From Mageeibacillus sp. UBA6980 (GTDB taxonomy: Bacteria > Bacillota > Clostridia > Saccharofermentanales > Saccharofermentanaceae), in the NCBI GenBank assembly GCA_002450095.1, contig DJYK01000002.1, positions 1-20,061 on the forward strand: a DNA stretch of 20,061 nucleotides, in the 5' to 3' direction. Below the pieces are notes generated by a model. That model did no database searches. It saw nothing but the letters and a program-made list of their open reading frames with translations, and was not told where the DNA came from. Numbering within the stretch: position 1 is the stretch's first letter; each line of letters opens with the position of its first letter. The position numbers and the translations under genes were made by a program. Positions 1 to 5,903 of the stretch are shown in pieces.

Positions 1-1
1 C

Positions 2-1246
2 GGGGGTCATTACATATTGTCTAATTATATGCTGGCGTTATCAAGAATATCGCTTCATTATCAGAACGGATCTGTCGCGTTGGAAGACGGAGATTATGCT
101 TTGGCAAATACAGAGTTCCTTGCCGCCGGAAATTATGAGGATGCAGTTGAACTTGCTCATTATGCTGAACTCGGAATGCATTTTGCTCAAGGAGAATCGT
201 TGTTCGAGAGCGGAGCGTATGAGGATGCGATCGTCGAATATTCGGCTGCAGAAGATTTCCCCGGTGCGTCAGACAGGATGAATGAAGCTTATTATGATCT
301 GGCAACCGAACGGTATGAAGCGGGAGAGTATCCGGCTTCGGCGGAAAGTTACAGTCTGTCTAACGGATATCTTGATTCGGAGGAGATGATCATATCGATA
401 GGAAACGAGATCCTTGATAACGGTGATTATGCCTCGGCGGCTGAAGTCTACGCATATTCTTCTGATGAGAGGTATGCGGCATATGCACAGGCGATGGAAC
501 TAATGAGTAACGGCGATTATATCGACGCAGTTGACGGTTTCTCGGATGCGGAAGATCTTTTTGATGCACCTGAAAGGCTTATCGAGTGTCGCTATAACTA
601 TGGTATGGGAAGGCTCGTTAGCAGGGATTACAGTGCAGCGACTGCGTATCTGAGACTTGTATCGGGATATGCCGATGCCGATACGGCTTTGCTTGTAGCA
701 TCTGCGGAGAATGCGAATGAGAGCAGGGATATCGTAACGGCGGTAAATGATTATTTGCAGGTGCCTGAAGATTATACGATAGAAGGATTTGACGTTCAGG
801 CAAGGCGGGCTGTCTTTACAAGCGATGCATCGGTTCAGTTTGCCGAAGTCTGCGGATCCTACGAGGCGCAAAGTAATGATACATCTGTTGTAAGTCAGGG
901 AAGATACGGTTCGTACGGAGGATGGAACCTTACGGAGGTTGTGCCTGAACAGACCCTGAATCTGTCGTGCCGGTATGAGAACGGATCTTACACTTTAAGC
1001 TGCAATGTGCGTTTCTTTGTATTTACGGATTACAGTCCCATAAGAGATTATAACGGTTTTGCTTATGAGCGCAGGAATTTTACGCTCGAAGGGCTTACTT
1101 CTCCAATATCTTCATATGAGTTTGAAGACGGTACGACCATTACGTTTAACGGTGAACAGGCAAATCTGCACTATCATCAGACTGATAATGTCTCCGTCAG
1201 TATGAATTATGTATATGATTCGCAGGTCACTTATGTAAGGGAGTAA
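2..1246 (+). CDS. TPR-like repeat protein, 5' end outside the window
   Basis: The frame is open from base 2, and the first possible start (TTG at 17) has no ribosome binding site, so the true start very likely lies upstream. Roughly the first 240 visible residues are degenerate helical repeats of about 25-35 residues with a recurring G-[DA/N/E]-Y-x-x-A core (GDYALA, GNYEDA, GAYEDA, GEYPAS, GDYASA, GDYIDA). This is the pattern of TPR or Sel1-like scaffolds that bind other proteins. The last ~150 residues are rich in Ser, Thr, Tyr and Asn and look like beta structure, as in exported clostridial proteins. A signal peptide or membrane anchor cannot be judged because the N-terminus is missing. The stop lies 5 bases from the stop of the convergent HTH gene, with no clear terminator between them. 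Function unknown; the repeat call is firm, the export idea is inference. Confidence 0.7.
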   Translation, partial: GGHYILSNYMLALSRISLHYQNGSVALEDGDYALANTEFLAAGNYEDAVELAHYAELGMHFAQGESLFESGAYEDAIVEYSAAEDFPGASDRMNEAYYDLATERYEAGEYPASAESYSLSNGYLDSEEMIISIGNEILDNGDYASAAEVYAYSSDERYAAYAQAMELMSNGDYIDAVDGFSDAEDLFDAPERLIECRYNYGMGRLVSRDYSAATAYLRLVSGYADADTALLVASAENANESRDIVTAVNDYLQVPEDYTIEGFDVQARRAVFTSDASVQFAEVCGSYEAQSNDTSVVSQGRYGSYGGWNLTEVVPEQTLNLSCRYENGSYTLSCNVRFFVFTDYSPIRDYNGFAYERRNFTLEGLTSPISSYEFEDGTTITFNGEQANLHYHQTDNVSVSMNYVYDSQVTYVRE

Positions 1247-1251
1247 AGACC

Positions 1252-1698
1252 TTATTCCGTAAGACTTTGAAGATCGTTCTTTTTAAGAAGTTCATTTATC
1301 TTATCGAAGTCGTAGATATGATTATTGAGTGCAACGATAATACAGGCATCCTTGGGGTTCTTGGCATACAGTTCGTTGAATCCGTAGAGCTTTAACGCGC
1401 GATTGATCTCTTCCAACGAGAAATGACCGGCGATGCATAGCCTGATGATGAGATCACGGTTGGTGGTATGTTTTTCCATCGTGATTATCTTACTTCCGTA
1501 AGTCTCGGTAATGCCTACTTTGGCATAGACCTCTTTAAGAAGTATATGCTTGCTGTCTATGACGTTTTTGTAGTAGTAGTAAAAGCTCTTCTTGGCCTCG
1601 GCCATGAACCTGTTGTTCTGTGAAATGTAATCACCGACCCCTTCGGGTGCCGTTCTTCTCAATATCTCATCCAGTTCTTCTGTCGGTCTGTTGTCCAT
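1252..1698 (-). CDS. XRE-like helix-turn-helix protein, second gene of the kinase operon
   Basis: The 148-aa protein starts at ATG 1698, preceded by GGAG with a 6-base gap; that site sits inside the last codons of the kinase, whose stop is one base away, so translation is probably coupled. A TTG start at 1710 is possible but lies upstream of this site. The N-terminus (ELDEILRRTAPEGVGDYI) and the core (VYAKVGITETYGSKI, then SLEEINRALKLYGFNELY and KDACIIVALN) match from memory a clostridial family of HTH proteins in which 'ETYGxxI' is the turn and recognition helix and 'SLEExxxxLKxxGxxxLY' follows. The usual Cro/C1 DNA-binding fold is therefore inferred. Cotranscription with a kinase suggests it is a substrate, a partner or the operon's own regulator. 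No partner can be shown from sequence. Confidence 0.75.
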   Translation of the reverse strand: MDNRPTEELDEILRRTAPEGVGDYISQNNRFMAEAKKSFYYYYKNVIDSKHILLKEVYAKVGITETYGSKIITMEKHTTNRDLIIRLCIAGHFSLEEINRALKLYGFNELYAKNPKDACIIVALNNHIYDFDKINELLKKNDLQSLTE

Positions 1699-1699
1699 C

Positions 1700-2743
1700 T
1701 TATTCTCCAATACTGTTCAGTGCATTTATAAGTTCGGTTGCCGTATATCTTTTATCGGATTCAAGGCTGATGCATCTTCTGATTATCGTCCGGTAAGGTT
1801 CGGACGCTGTCTTTTTCTGTGGGAAATCTCCTGTCAGCATTACATTGAGTAATACGCCGATGGCATAAATATCTGACTTGGCCGAAGATGCCTTAAGACC
1901 GTATCCCAATTGTTCGGGTGATGCGTAGAACTTGGTCCCGAAGCAGTCAGAGTCGGAAAACTTATCCGGTTCATACCACTTGGCTGCATTCATATCGAGA
2001 AGGAAGACCTCGCCGTTCTGATCAACGATAACATTAGACGGCTTTACGTCACGGTGGATGATCGGATCGGGAAGGGAGTGGAGAGTATCAAGGATCTTAC
2101 AGAGCTTGACCGTAATGGCGACAGCATCCGCTTCATTGATCTTTTCCTCTGATATGAGATCGTTTAACGATGTGCCTTCGATGTATTCTTCGAGCACGAT
2201 AAGGCAGTTGCTCCCCTTAGCGAGATATATGATCCTCGGCATATGTTCTACGGGGTTTTCCTTAAGATATTCGTATATGGATATATCGTAGATCGTAAGA
2301 TACTTCTTGATGTATTTCTTCCCGGTGCTGTCAATGACTTTGATGATATCGGATCTGCCGTCAACATTATCATTCTCGATGAATGAGGTAAGATAGAGCA
2401 CGTCTTCGTCGCTCAATCCCCGGTAGGGGTTACCAAGATCCGCGATATAAGCTTCTTCCGTATCGTACAGTTCTTTCTCGGATATGTGATTTGTAAAACC
2501 GCATTCCGTACATTGCCAGATACCGCCATTGTCTTCAAACCCCTGTTGTATATTAAGCATGGCTCCGCATTTGTCGCATATCCATGCTATATCATCCGGT
2601 GCGTCGATTGCCGGGTTGATGAGCATCTCGCCACAACCCTTACAGACCCAGTACGGCAGGGTGTTGGAATAGCCTTTCTGTAAGGTAAGATTGGCATCAC
2701 ATCTGGGGCAGAATTCGTATTGTTCACAGTCGTTTGTGCTCAT
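1700..2743 (-). CDS. Zinc-ribbon Hanks-type Ser/Thr protein kinase with DMN in place of DFG
   Basis: The 347-aa protein begins with two zinc ribbons: cysteine pairs C12/C15 with C34/C37, and C56/C59 with C78/C81. A kinase domain follows from about residue 110. The probable beta-3 lysine is in YIKKYL (about 146-147); the catalytic loop is HRDVKPSN (230-237) with Asp232, Lys234 and Asn237 intact. The activation segment has GTKFYASPEQ (269-278), and SDIYAIG (290-296) is the usual helix-F motif. The metal-binding DFG is DMN (250-252): the Asp is kept, so activity is possible. A glycine-rich loop is hard to see. No transmembrane segment or PASTA domain is present, so it is not PrkC-like and is probably cytosolic. 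The ATG at 2743 lacks a clear ribosome binding site. It is the first gene of a two-gene operon with the HTH gene. Confidence 0.88.
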   Translation of the reverse strand: MSTNDCEQYEFCPRCDANLTLQKGYSNTLPYWVCKGCGEMLINPAIDAPDDIAWICDKCGAMLNIQQGFEDNGGIWQCTECGFTNHISEKELYDTEEAYIADLGNPYRGLSDEDVLYLTSFIENDNVDGRSDIIKVIDSTGKKYIKKYLTIYDISIYEYLKENPVEHMPRIIYLAKGSNCLIVLEEYIEGTSLNDLISEEKINEADAVAITVKLCKILDTLHSLPDPIIHRDVKPSNVIVDQNGEVFLLDMNAAKWYEPDKFSDSDCFGTKFYASPEQLGYGLKASSAKSDIYAIGVLLNVMLTGDFPQKKTASEPYRTIIRRCISLESDKRYTATELINALNSIGE

Positions 2744-2750
2744 GATCTAA

Positions 2751-2779
2751 TTATTGCACTTTGAGTCTTAAATCGGCAA
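2751..2779 (-). promoter_or_regulatory. Candidate promoter of the kinase operon
   Basis: Read leftward, TTGCCG (2779-2774), 17 bases, then CAATAA (2756-2751). The expected start of transcription falls at or next to the ATG at 2743, which would give a nearly leaderless mRNA and fits the missing ribosome binding site. A second candidate is TTGGCA (2817-2812) with TTAAAA (2793-2788), spacing 18, which leaves a leader of about 40 bases. Neither is close to consensus at both hexamers. Confidence 0.3.
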
Positions 2780-2790
2780 CATCTCGATTT
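2770..2790. promoter_or_regulatory. Inverted repeat in the kinase promoter region, possible operator
   Basis: AAATCG (2770-2775) and CGATTT (2785-2790) are perfect 6-base arms around 9 bases. They overlap both candidate promoters of the kinase operon. The operon encodes an HTH protein, so autoregulation is a reasonable guess. A second, imperfect repeat (CCACTT and AGGTGG) lies at about 2797-2811. The rest of the 240-base gap up to 2983 holds the rightward promoter and nothing else I can support. Confidence 0.25.
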
Positions 2791-2922
2791 TAAAACCCAC
2801 TTAACAGGTGGTGCCAATCCGGCCTAAAACAACGTCAACACTATAATAATCTGTTATCACGGCATTCTGAACTTGTTAACGCTTTTTATTGTCACGAGTT
2901 GTCTTAATATAGTAAACGTGCG

Positions 2923-2951
2923 TTGAAGTCTTATCGATTATTTTTTAAAAT
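2923..2951 (+). promoter_or_regulatory. Candidate sigma-A promoter for the 2984 gene run
   Basis: TTGAAG (2923-2928), a 17-base spacer, and TAAAAT (2946-2951), in AT-rich DNA. Transcription would start near 2958, about 26 bases before the ATG at 2984. The -10 matches consensus at five of six bases. Confidence 0.5.
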
Positions 2952-2983
2952 GCTTACATCAATAATAAAGTGCGGATCCTAAG

Positions 2984-3193
2984 ATGAGATTGTTCGGCGG
3001 GAAAAAGATAACATATGATCCTCAAGTCAGTGAGCCTGTAGTCAGGAAGAGTATCTGTACGGGTGAGATGACTGTGGGGTTTGTTGATAAGGCGTCGGGG
3101 AAGTTTCACGATGTGAGGCTGGTAAGAAGCCGGGCCGAGATCGATGAGTTCATGAATGAAACCGGGATAACGAGCATAAGAACGATATATTGA
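2984..3193 (+). CDS. Small conserved-type protein of unknown function, 69 aa
   Basis: Short soluble protein beginning MRLFGGKKITYDPQVSEPVV, with the middle block KSICTGEMTVGF and then SGKFHDVRLVRSRAEIDEFM. From memory this resembles a family of roughly 70-aa clostridial proteins (starting M-x-LFGKKK-x-YDP, with a central SICxGE-x-x-x-GF motif) that databases sometimes label with an unsupported 'aspartate dehydrogenase' name. No catalytic motif or membrane segment is visible. The ribosome binding site is weak: only GGATCC lies about 8 bases upstream. It is the first gene after the 2923-2951 promoter and ends 17 bases before the start of the membrane protein gene, so the two are probably cotranscribed. 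Function unknown. Confidence 0.6.
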   Translation: MRLFGGKKITYDPQVSEPVVRKSICTGEMTVGFVDKASGKFHDVRLVRSRAEIDEFMNETGITSIRTIY

Positions 3194-3210
3194 TCTTTAA
3201 GGTGACGATA

Positions 3211-3873
3211 ATGGAGAGCAAGACAAAACCTTTGGGAATGAGGATCGGCGAGAGTGTATTCTCTCTGGGCTATTTGGTCTTTGCGTGGACCGCGGGTATC
3301 ATCCTGCTTTTGCGGGGATGTACTGTTTCCGGAATAATGATCCTCGTGCTCGGAGGAGGGGATTCATTCCACCTGGTCCCGCGCATTGTTGATAATCTTT
3401 TCTCTTTGAAAAGAAGATCTTTTCTTCTGGGACTCGGAAATCTTATATCGTCGATAACGATGACCGTGTTCTACATTCTTCTGTTCTTTGCGGTATTCGA
3501 GATGTGTTCCGTAAAAGGAACTGACTATACCGGATTTGATAAGTTTGTCATTGTATCTTTATCGGTCCTGGGTGCCGTCAGGATCGTGTTGTGCCTTATC
3601 CCTTCCAATAACTGGTTTGACGGGAAGGGCAATGCCAAGTGGTCTGTTATACGTAATGTCCCTTTCGCTGTTATGGGGTTATTTGCAGTGGCATGGCTTA
3701 TATATAAGAGCATCACAATGTCGTGGAAGGTCACGCTCCTTGCCGTTCTCGTGGTGCTCAGCTTCGGTTTCTATATTCCTGTTGTCCTGTTCGCGAGAAA
3801 AAGACCGATGTTAGGGATGCTCATGATACCGAAGACCATATGCTACATAGTGATGATATGTGTCTTCCTTTGA
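3211..3873 (+). CDS. Multi-pass membrane protein of unknown function, 220 aa
   Basis: ATG 3211 is chosen over the TTG at 3190 because AAGGTG lies 6 bases before it. About seven hydrophobic segments are visible, including LGYLVFAWTAGIILLL, a segment ending in GGGDSFHLVPRI, LISSITMTVFYILLFFAVF, FVIVSLSVLGAVRIVLCLI, VPFAVMGLFAVAWLI, TLLAVLVVLSFGFYIPVVLF and a C-terminal one. The GGGDSFHLVPRI motif near residue 50 matches from memory a clostridial membrane protein family without a known role; its Asp, His and Arg within the membrane region may be functional. Neighbours are the 69-aa gene upstream and a 46-aa membrane peptide 37 bases downstream. No function is claimed. Confidence 0.72.
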   Translation: MESKTKPLGMRIGESVFSLGYLVFAWTAGIILLLRGCTVSGIMILVLGGGDSFHLVPRIVDNLFSLKRRSFLLGLGNLISSITMTVFYILLFFAVFEMCSVKGTDYTGFDKFVIVSLSVLGAVRIVLCLIPSNNWFDGKGNAKWSVIRNVPFAVMGLFAVAWLIYKSITMSWKVTLLAVLVVLSFGFYIPVVLFARKRPMLGMLMIPKTICYIVMICVFL

Positions 3874-3910
3874 GATGTTATAATTAACTATCTCATTAAG
3901 GAAGTGACTG

Positions 3911-4051
3911 ATGGAACCTGAGAAGAAGATCGTCCGTAATGAAGTGCTGATAGTGGTTATCGCACTGCTTATCTTCGTTGCGTGGCAAATCATCTCCGGT
4001 CTGATCCCTCAAGATCCGTCCCGAAGCTCGGTAGATATGGTATTCTTATGA
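3911..4051 (+). CDS. Small single-pass membrane protein, 46 aa
   Basis: This short gene starts at ATG 3911 after a strong AAGGAAG ribosome binding site (6-base gap) and ends at TGA 4049-4051. The product has a charged N-terminus (MEPEKKIVRNE), one hydrophobic helix (VLIVVIALLIFVAWQIISGLI, about residues 12-32) and a short polar tail. The predicted topology is N-terminus inside by the positive-inside rule, with the tail outside. It lies 37 bases after the 220-aa membrane protein gene in the same direction, and no terminator is seen between them. The well-placed ribosome binding site and clean membrane helix argue that it is real; without homology its function is unknown. Confidence 0.55.
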   Translation: MEPEKKIVRNEVLIVVIALLIFVAWQIISGLIPQDPSRSSVDMVFL

Positions 4052-4097
4052 AGACGGGATAAACAAAGTAACTGCAACGGTGCAAGATAAATGATAT

Positions 4098-5111
4098 ATG
4101 CTTACTAAGGAAGATACAGGATTCATAAAGGGGATAGCAGTTTTACTTCTGTTGTTTCATCATAACCCTAATGCTGATTGGGATCTTCTCTCGATCCGCA
4201 GTGCAGCCAGGATCTGCGTCTGGTGCTTTATGTTTGTTTCTTCGTACGGGTTTGCCGTTCAGATGGAAAAGGTGACTTCCCAAAGGCGGTTGTCATTCAT
4301 AGTAAAGAGGCTGGCGCTGCTTTATTGCCCTATGTGGATAATATATCTCATAAGGCTCCTTGCCCTGTTTCTGGCTTATCCCTCTTCGGTTGTGTCTTTC
4401 ATTACTTCAGCCTGGTATAATCTGCCGTCTGATATCCTCTGTATATCGCAGTATTGGAAAAATGCAGGAGCGGCAGGTTACTGGTATGTCGGACTGCTGG
4501 CATTGATCATAACGGTCTATCCTCTGATCTTCCTGATCGTTCGCAAGACCGGGTGGTTATCGTTAGTTCTTCTATATGCATTCATAGTCCTGTTTCCGTT
4601 CAAACTCTCGCTCCTTTACGGCGGATACGTGGACGAGTTCCTTCTCATAGTCTTTATAGGAACTCTTTTCCGTCAGAAGAAGATATATGAGAGGTTACCG
4701 AGGGTAAGCGGAGTCAAAGCAGTCCTTGTTGCATTGGCGGCCTGTCTGATCCTTATCGCACTTGCTCCTATAAGGACATACTTTTTGGATGAAGTTGCGA
4801 ATAATGTGTTCTTCCGGATAGACTTTATGTCAACGATCATGACGGTGATCCTTGTTACTGCGGTTTACATGGCAAGGTCCGGCGTACGGTTGTCGCATGT
4901 AGTGGAATGGTTGGGAAAACAGTCGGGAAACATCTATTTCTCGCACAGCATCTTTTACTTTGTAATTCTGCGCAAGATAACGATAAGAAGCGGGCTGTTA
5001 TCGTTCCTTCTTTGTCTGATGTTCAGTCTGGCGGTAACGGCTGCGGTCGAGTACGTAAAGAAAAAGACCGGTTATAATGAGCGTCTGCGTAAGGCTTTGG
5101 AAAGGGTGTGA
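4098..5111 (+). CDS. Acyltransferase family 3 (AT3) integral membrane protein
   Basis: 337 aa, the usual size of a bare AT3 domain. It opens with GFIKGIAVLLLLFHH (8-22), the first helix of the family, where the basic residue and the His pair sit at the expected catalytic positions. About ten membrane helices follow. Members transfer acetyl, succinyl or other acyl groups to exported polysaccharides, peptidoglycan or lipids at the cytoplasmic membrane. The acceptor cannot be told from sequence, and no SGNH domain is attached. ATG 4098 is the only good start because an in-frame TGA lies at 4092; the ribosome binding site is poor. The next gene starts 4 bases after its stop, so the two are probably cotranscribed. 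Confidence 0.8.
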   Translation: MLTKEDTGFIKGIAVLLLLFHHNPNADWDLLSIRSAARICVWCFMFVSSYGFAVQMEKVTSQRRLSFIVKRLALLYCPMWIIYLIRLLALFLAYPSSVVSFITSAWYNLPSDILCISQYWKNAGAAGYWYVGLLALIITVYPLIFLIVRKTGWLSLVLLYAFIVLFPFKLSLLYGGYVDEFLLIVFIGTLFRQKKIYERLPRVSGVKAVLVALAACLILIALAPIRTYFLDEVANNVFFRIDFMSTIMTVILVTAVYMARSGVRLSHVVEWLGKQSGNIYFSHSIFYFVILRKITIRSGLLSFLLCLMFSLAVTAAVEYVKKKTGYNERLRKALERV

Positions 5112-5115
5112 TATT

Positions 5116-5805
5116 GTGATCATCGATGATGTCAGAGATTTCCTCTATAAAAACAGGGATGAGAAGTATCGGCAAATGCAGGTTAAGACCATCCCGAATA
5201 TTTCTTCTTCGAAGATAATAGGTGTCAGAACACCGGTGCTCCGGTCGTATGCCAAGACGCTTTATTCCCATAATGATGTGAAGGTGTTCATGGACTCTCT
5301 TCCTCACGAGTATTTTGAAGAGGATCAGCTTCACGGCTTCATCATTTCCTTAATAAAGGATTACGATAATTGTATATCGGAATTAGAGCGTTTCCTTCCG
5401 TTCGTTGATAACTGGGCTACATGTGATCAGATGAATCCCCGCGTCCTTTCCAAGAATAAGAAAGACCTTCTTACACGTGTAAATATATGGATCAAGTCGC
5501 AAGAGACGTATAAGGTAAGGTTCGCGGTCAAGGTGCTGATGGATCATTTTCTCGATGAGGATTTCTCGGTAAAGTATCCGGCACTTGTAGTTAAGATAGA
5601 ATCGTCGGAATACTATATAAACATGATGAGGGCATGGTATTTTGCAACCGCTCTTGCAATGCAGTATGACGATGTGATCCCATTTATCGAAGAGAACAGA
5701 CTCGATGTCTGGACGCATAATAAGACGATACAGAAGTCTGTCGAGAGCTACCGCATAACTGATGACAGGAAAGCATATCTTCGAAGCCTCAAGAGAAAGA
5801 ATTGA
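5116..5805 (+). CDS. AlkD-like DNA alkylation repair protein
   Basis: GTG 5116 is chosen, giving 229 aa, because AAAGGGTG precedes it at suitable distance. An earlier ATG at 5077 lies inside the acyltransferase gene and would add 13 unlikely residues. The sequence fits the all-helical HEAT-like DNA alkylation repair family: IGVRTPVLRSYAK (35-47), DNWATCD (98-104), KVRFAVKVLMDHFL (133-146), YYINMMRAWYFATAL (166-180) and WTHNKTIQKSVESYRI (199-214). In Bacillus cereus AlkD a Trp, an Asp and an Arg (109, 113 and 148, from memory) handle alkylated 3- and 7-position purines. W100, D104 and R135 are the likely equivalents, so glycosylase activity is plausible. It is the last gene of the 2984-5805 run. 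Confidence 0.85.
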   Translation: MIIDDVRDFLYKNRDEKYRQMQVKTIPNISSSKIIGVRTPVLRSYAKTLYSHNDVKVFMDSLPHEYFEEDQLHGFIISLIKDYDNCISELERFLPFVDNWATCDQMNPRVLSKNKKDLLTRVNIWIKSQETYKVRFAVKVLMDHFLDEDFSVKYPALVVKIESSEYYINMMRAWYFATALAMQYDDVIPFIEENRLDVWTHNKTIQKSVESYRITDDRKAYLRSLKRKN

Positions 5806-5817
5806 GGGGACGTGAAA

Positions 5818-5833
5818 GTTAGTGAATACTAAC
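5818..5833. promoter_or_regulatory. Perfect inverted repeat GTTAG-N6-CTAAC upstream of the hydrogenase operon
   Basis: GTTAGTGAATACTAAC has two 6-base arms (GTTAGT and ACTAAC) around GAAT. It lies 13 bases after the alkylation repair stop and 70 bases before the first hydrogenase gene. It covers the expected -35 area of a TAAAAT at 5849-5854. The same GTTAG-N6-CTAAC occurs only once more, at 10740-10755, which favours a protein-binding site. A T5 run at 5839-5843 leaves a weak terminator as an alternative. Confidence 0.5.
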
Positions 5834-5848
5834 CGATATTTTTAATGT

Positions 5849-5886
5849 TAAAATATTTTTGTATGCGCTTGTTTGCGCTATTAATA
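5849..5886 (+). promoter_or_regulatory. Candidate promoter elements of the hydrogenase operon
   Basis: TAAAAT at 5849-5854 is a good -10 but has no good -35; that area is filled by the inverted repeat at 5818-5833. A second arrangement is TTGTAT (5859-5864), 16 bases, TTAATA (5881-5886), which would leave only about 10 bases before the start codon. The first is preferred, possibly as an activator-dependent promoter. Confidence 0.3.
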
Positions 5887-5903
5887 TCCACATGGAGGAT
5901 CAT

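Noticed and set aside
5077..5115. Longer start of the AlkD-like protein at ATG 5077
   Set aside because: It lies inside the acyltransferase gene and adds residues with no match to the family; GTG 5116 has a ribosome binding site.
5818..5833. Rex (NADH-sensing) operator before the hydrogenase operon
   Set aside because: Rex boxes are of the type TTGTTAA-N4-TTAACAA; the arms here are GTTAGT and ACTAAC and do not fit.
5859..5903. Longer start of the GltD-like subunit at TTG 5859 or ATG 5892
   Set aside because: The GGAGG site at 5894-5898 lies after both, and fits ATG 5904.
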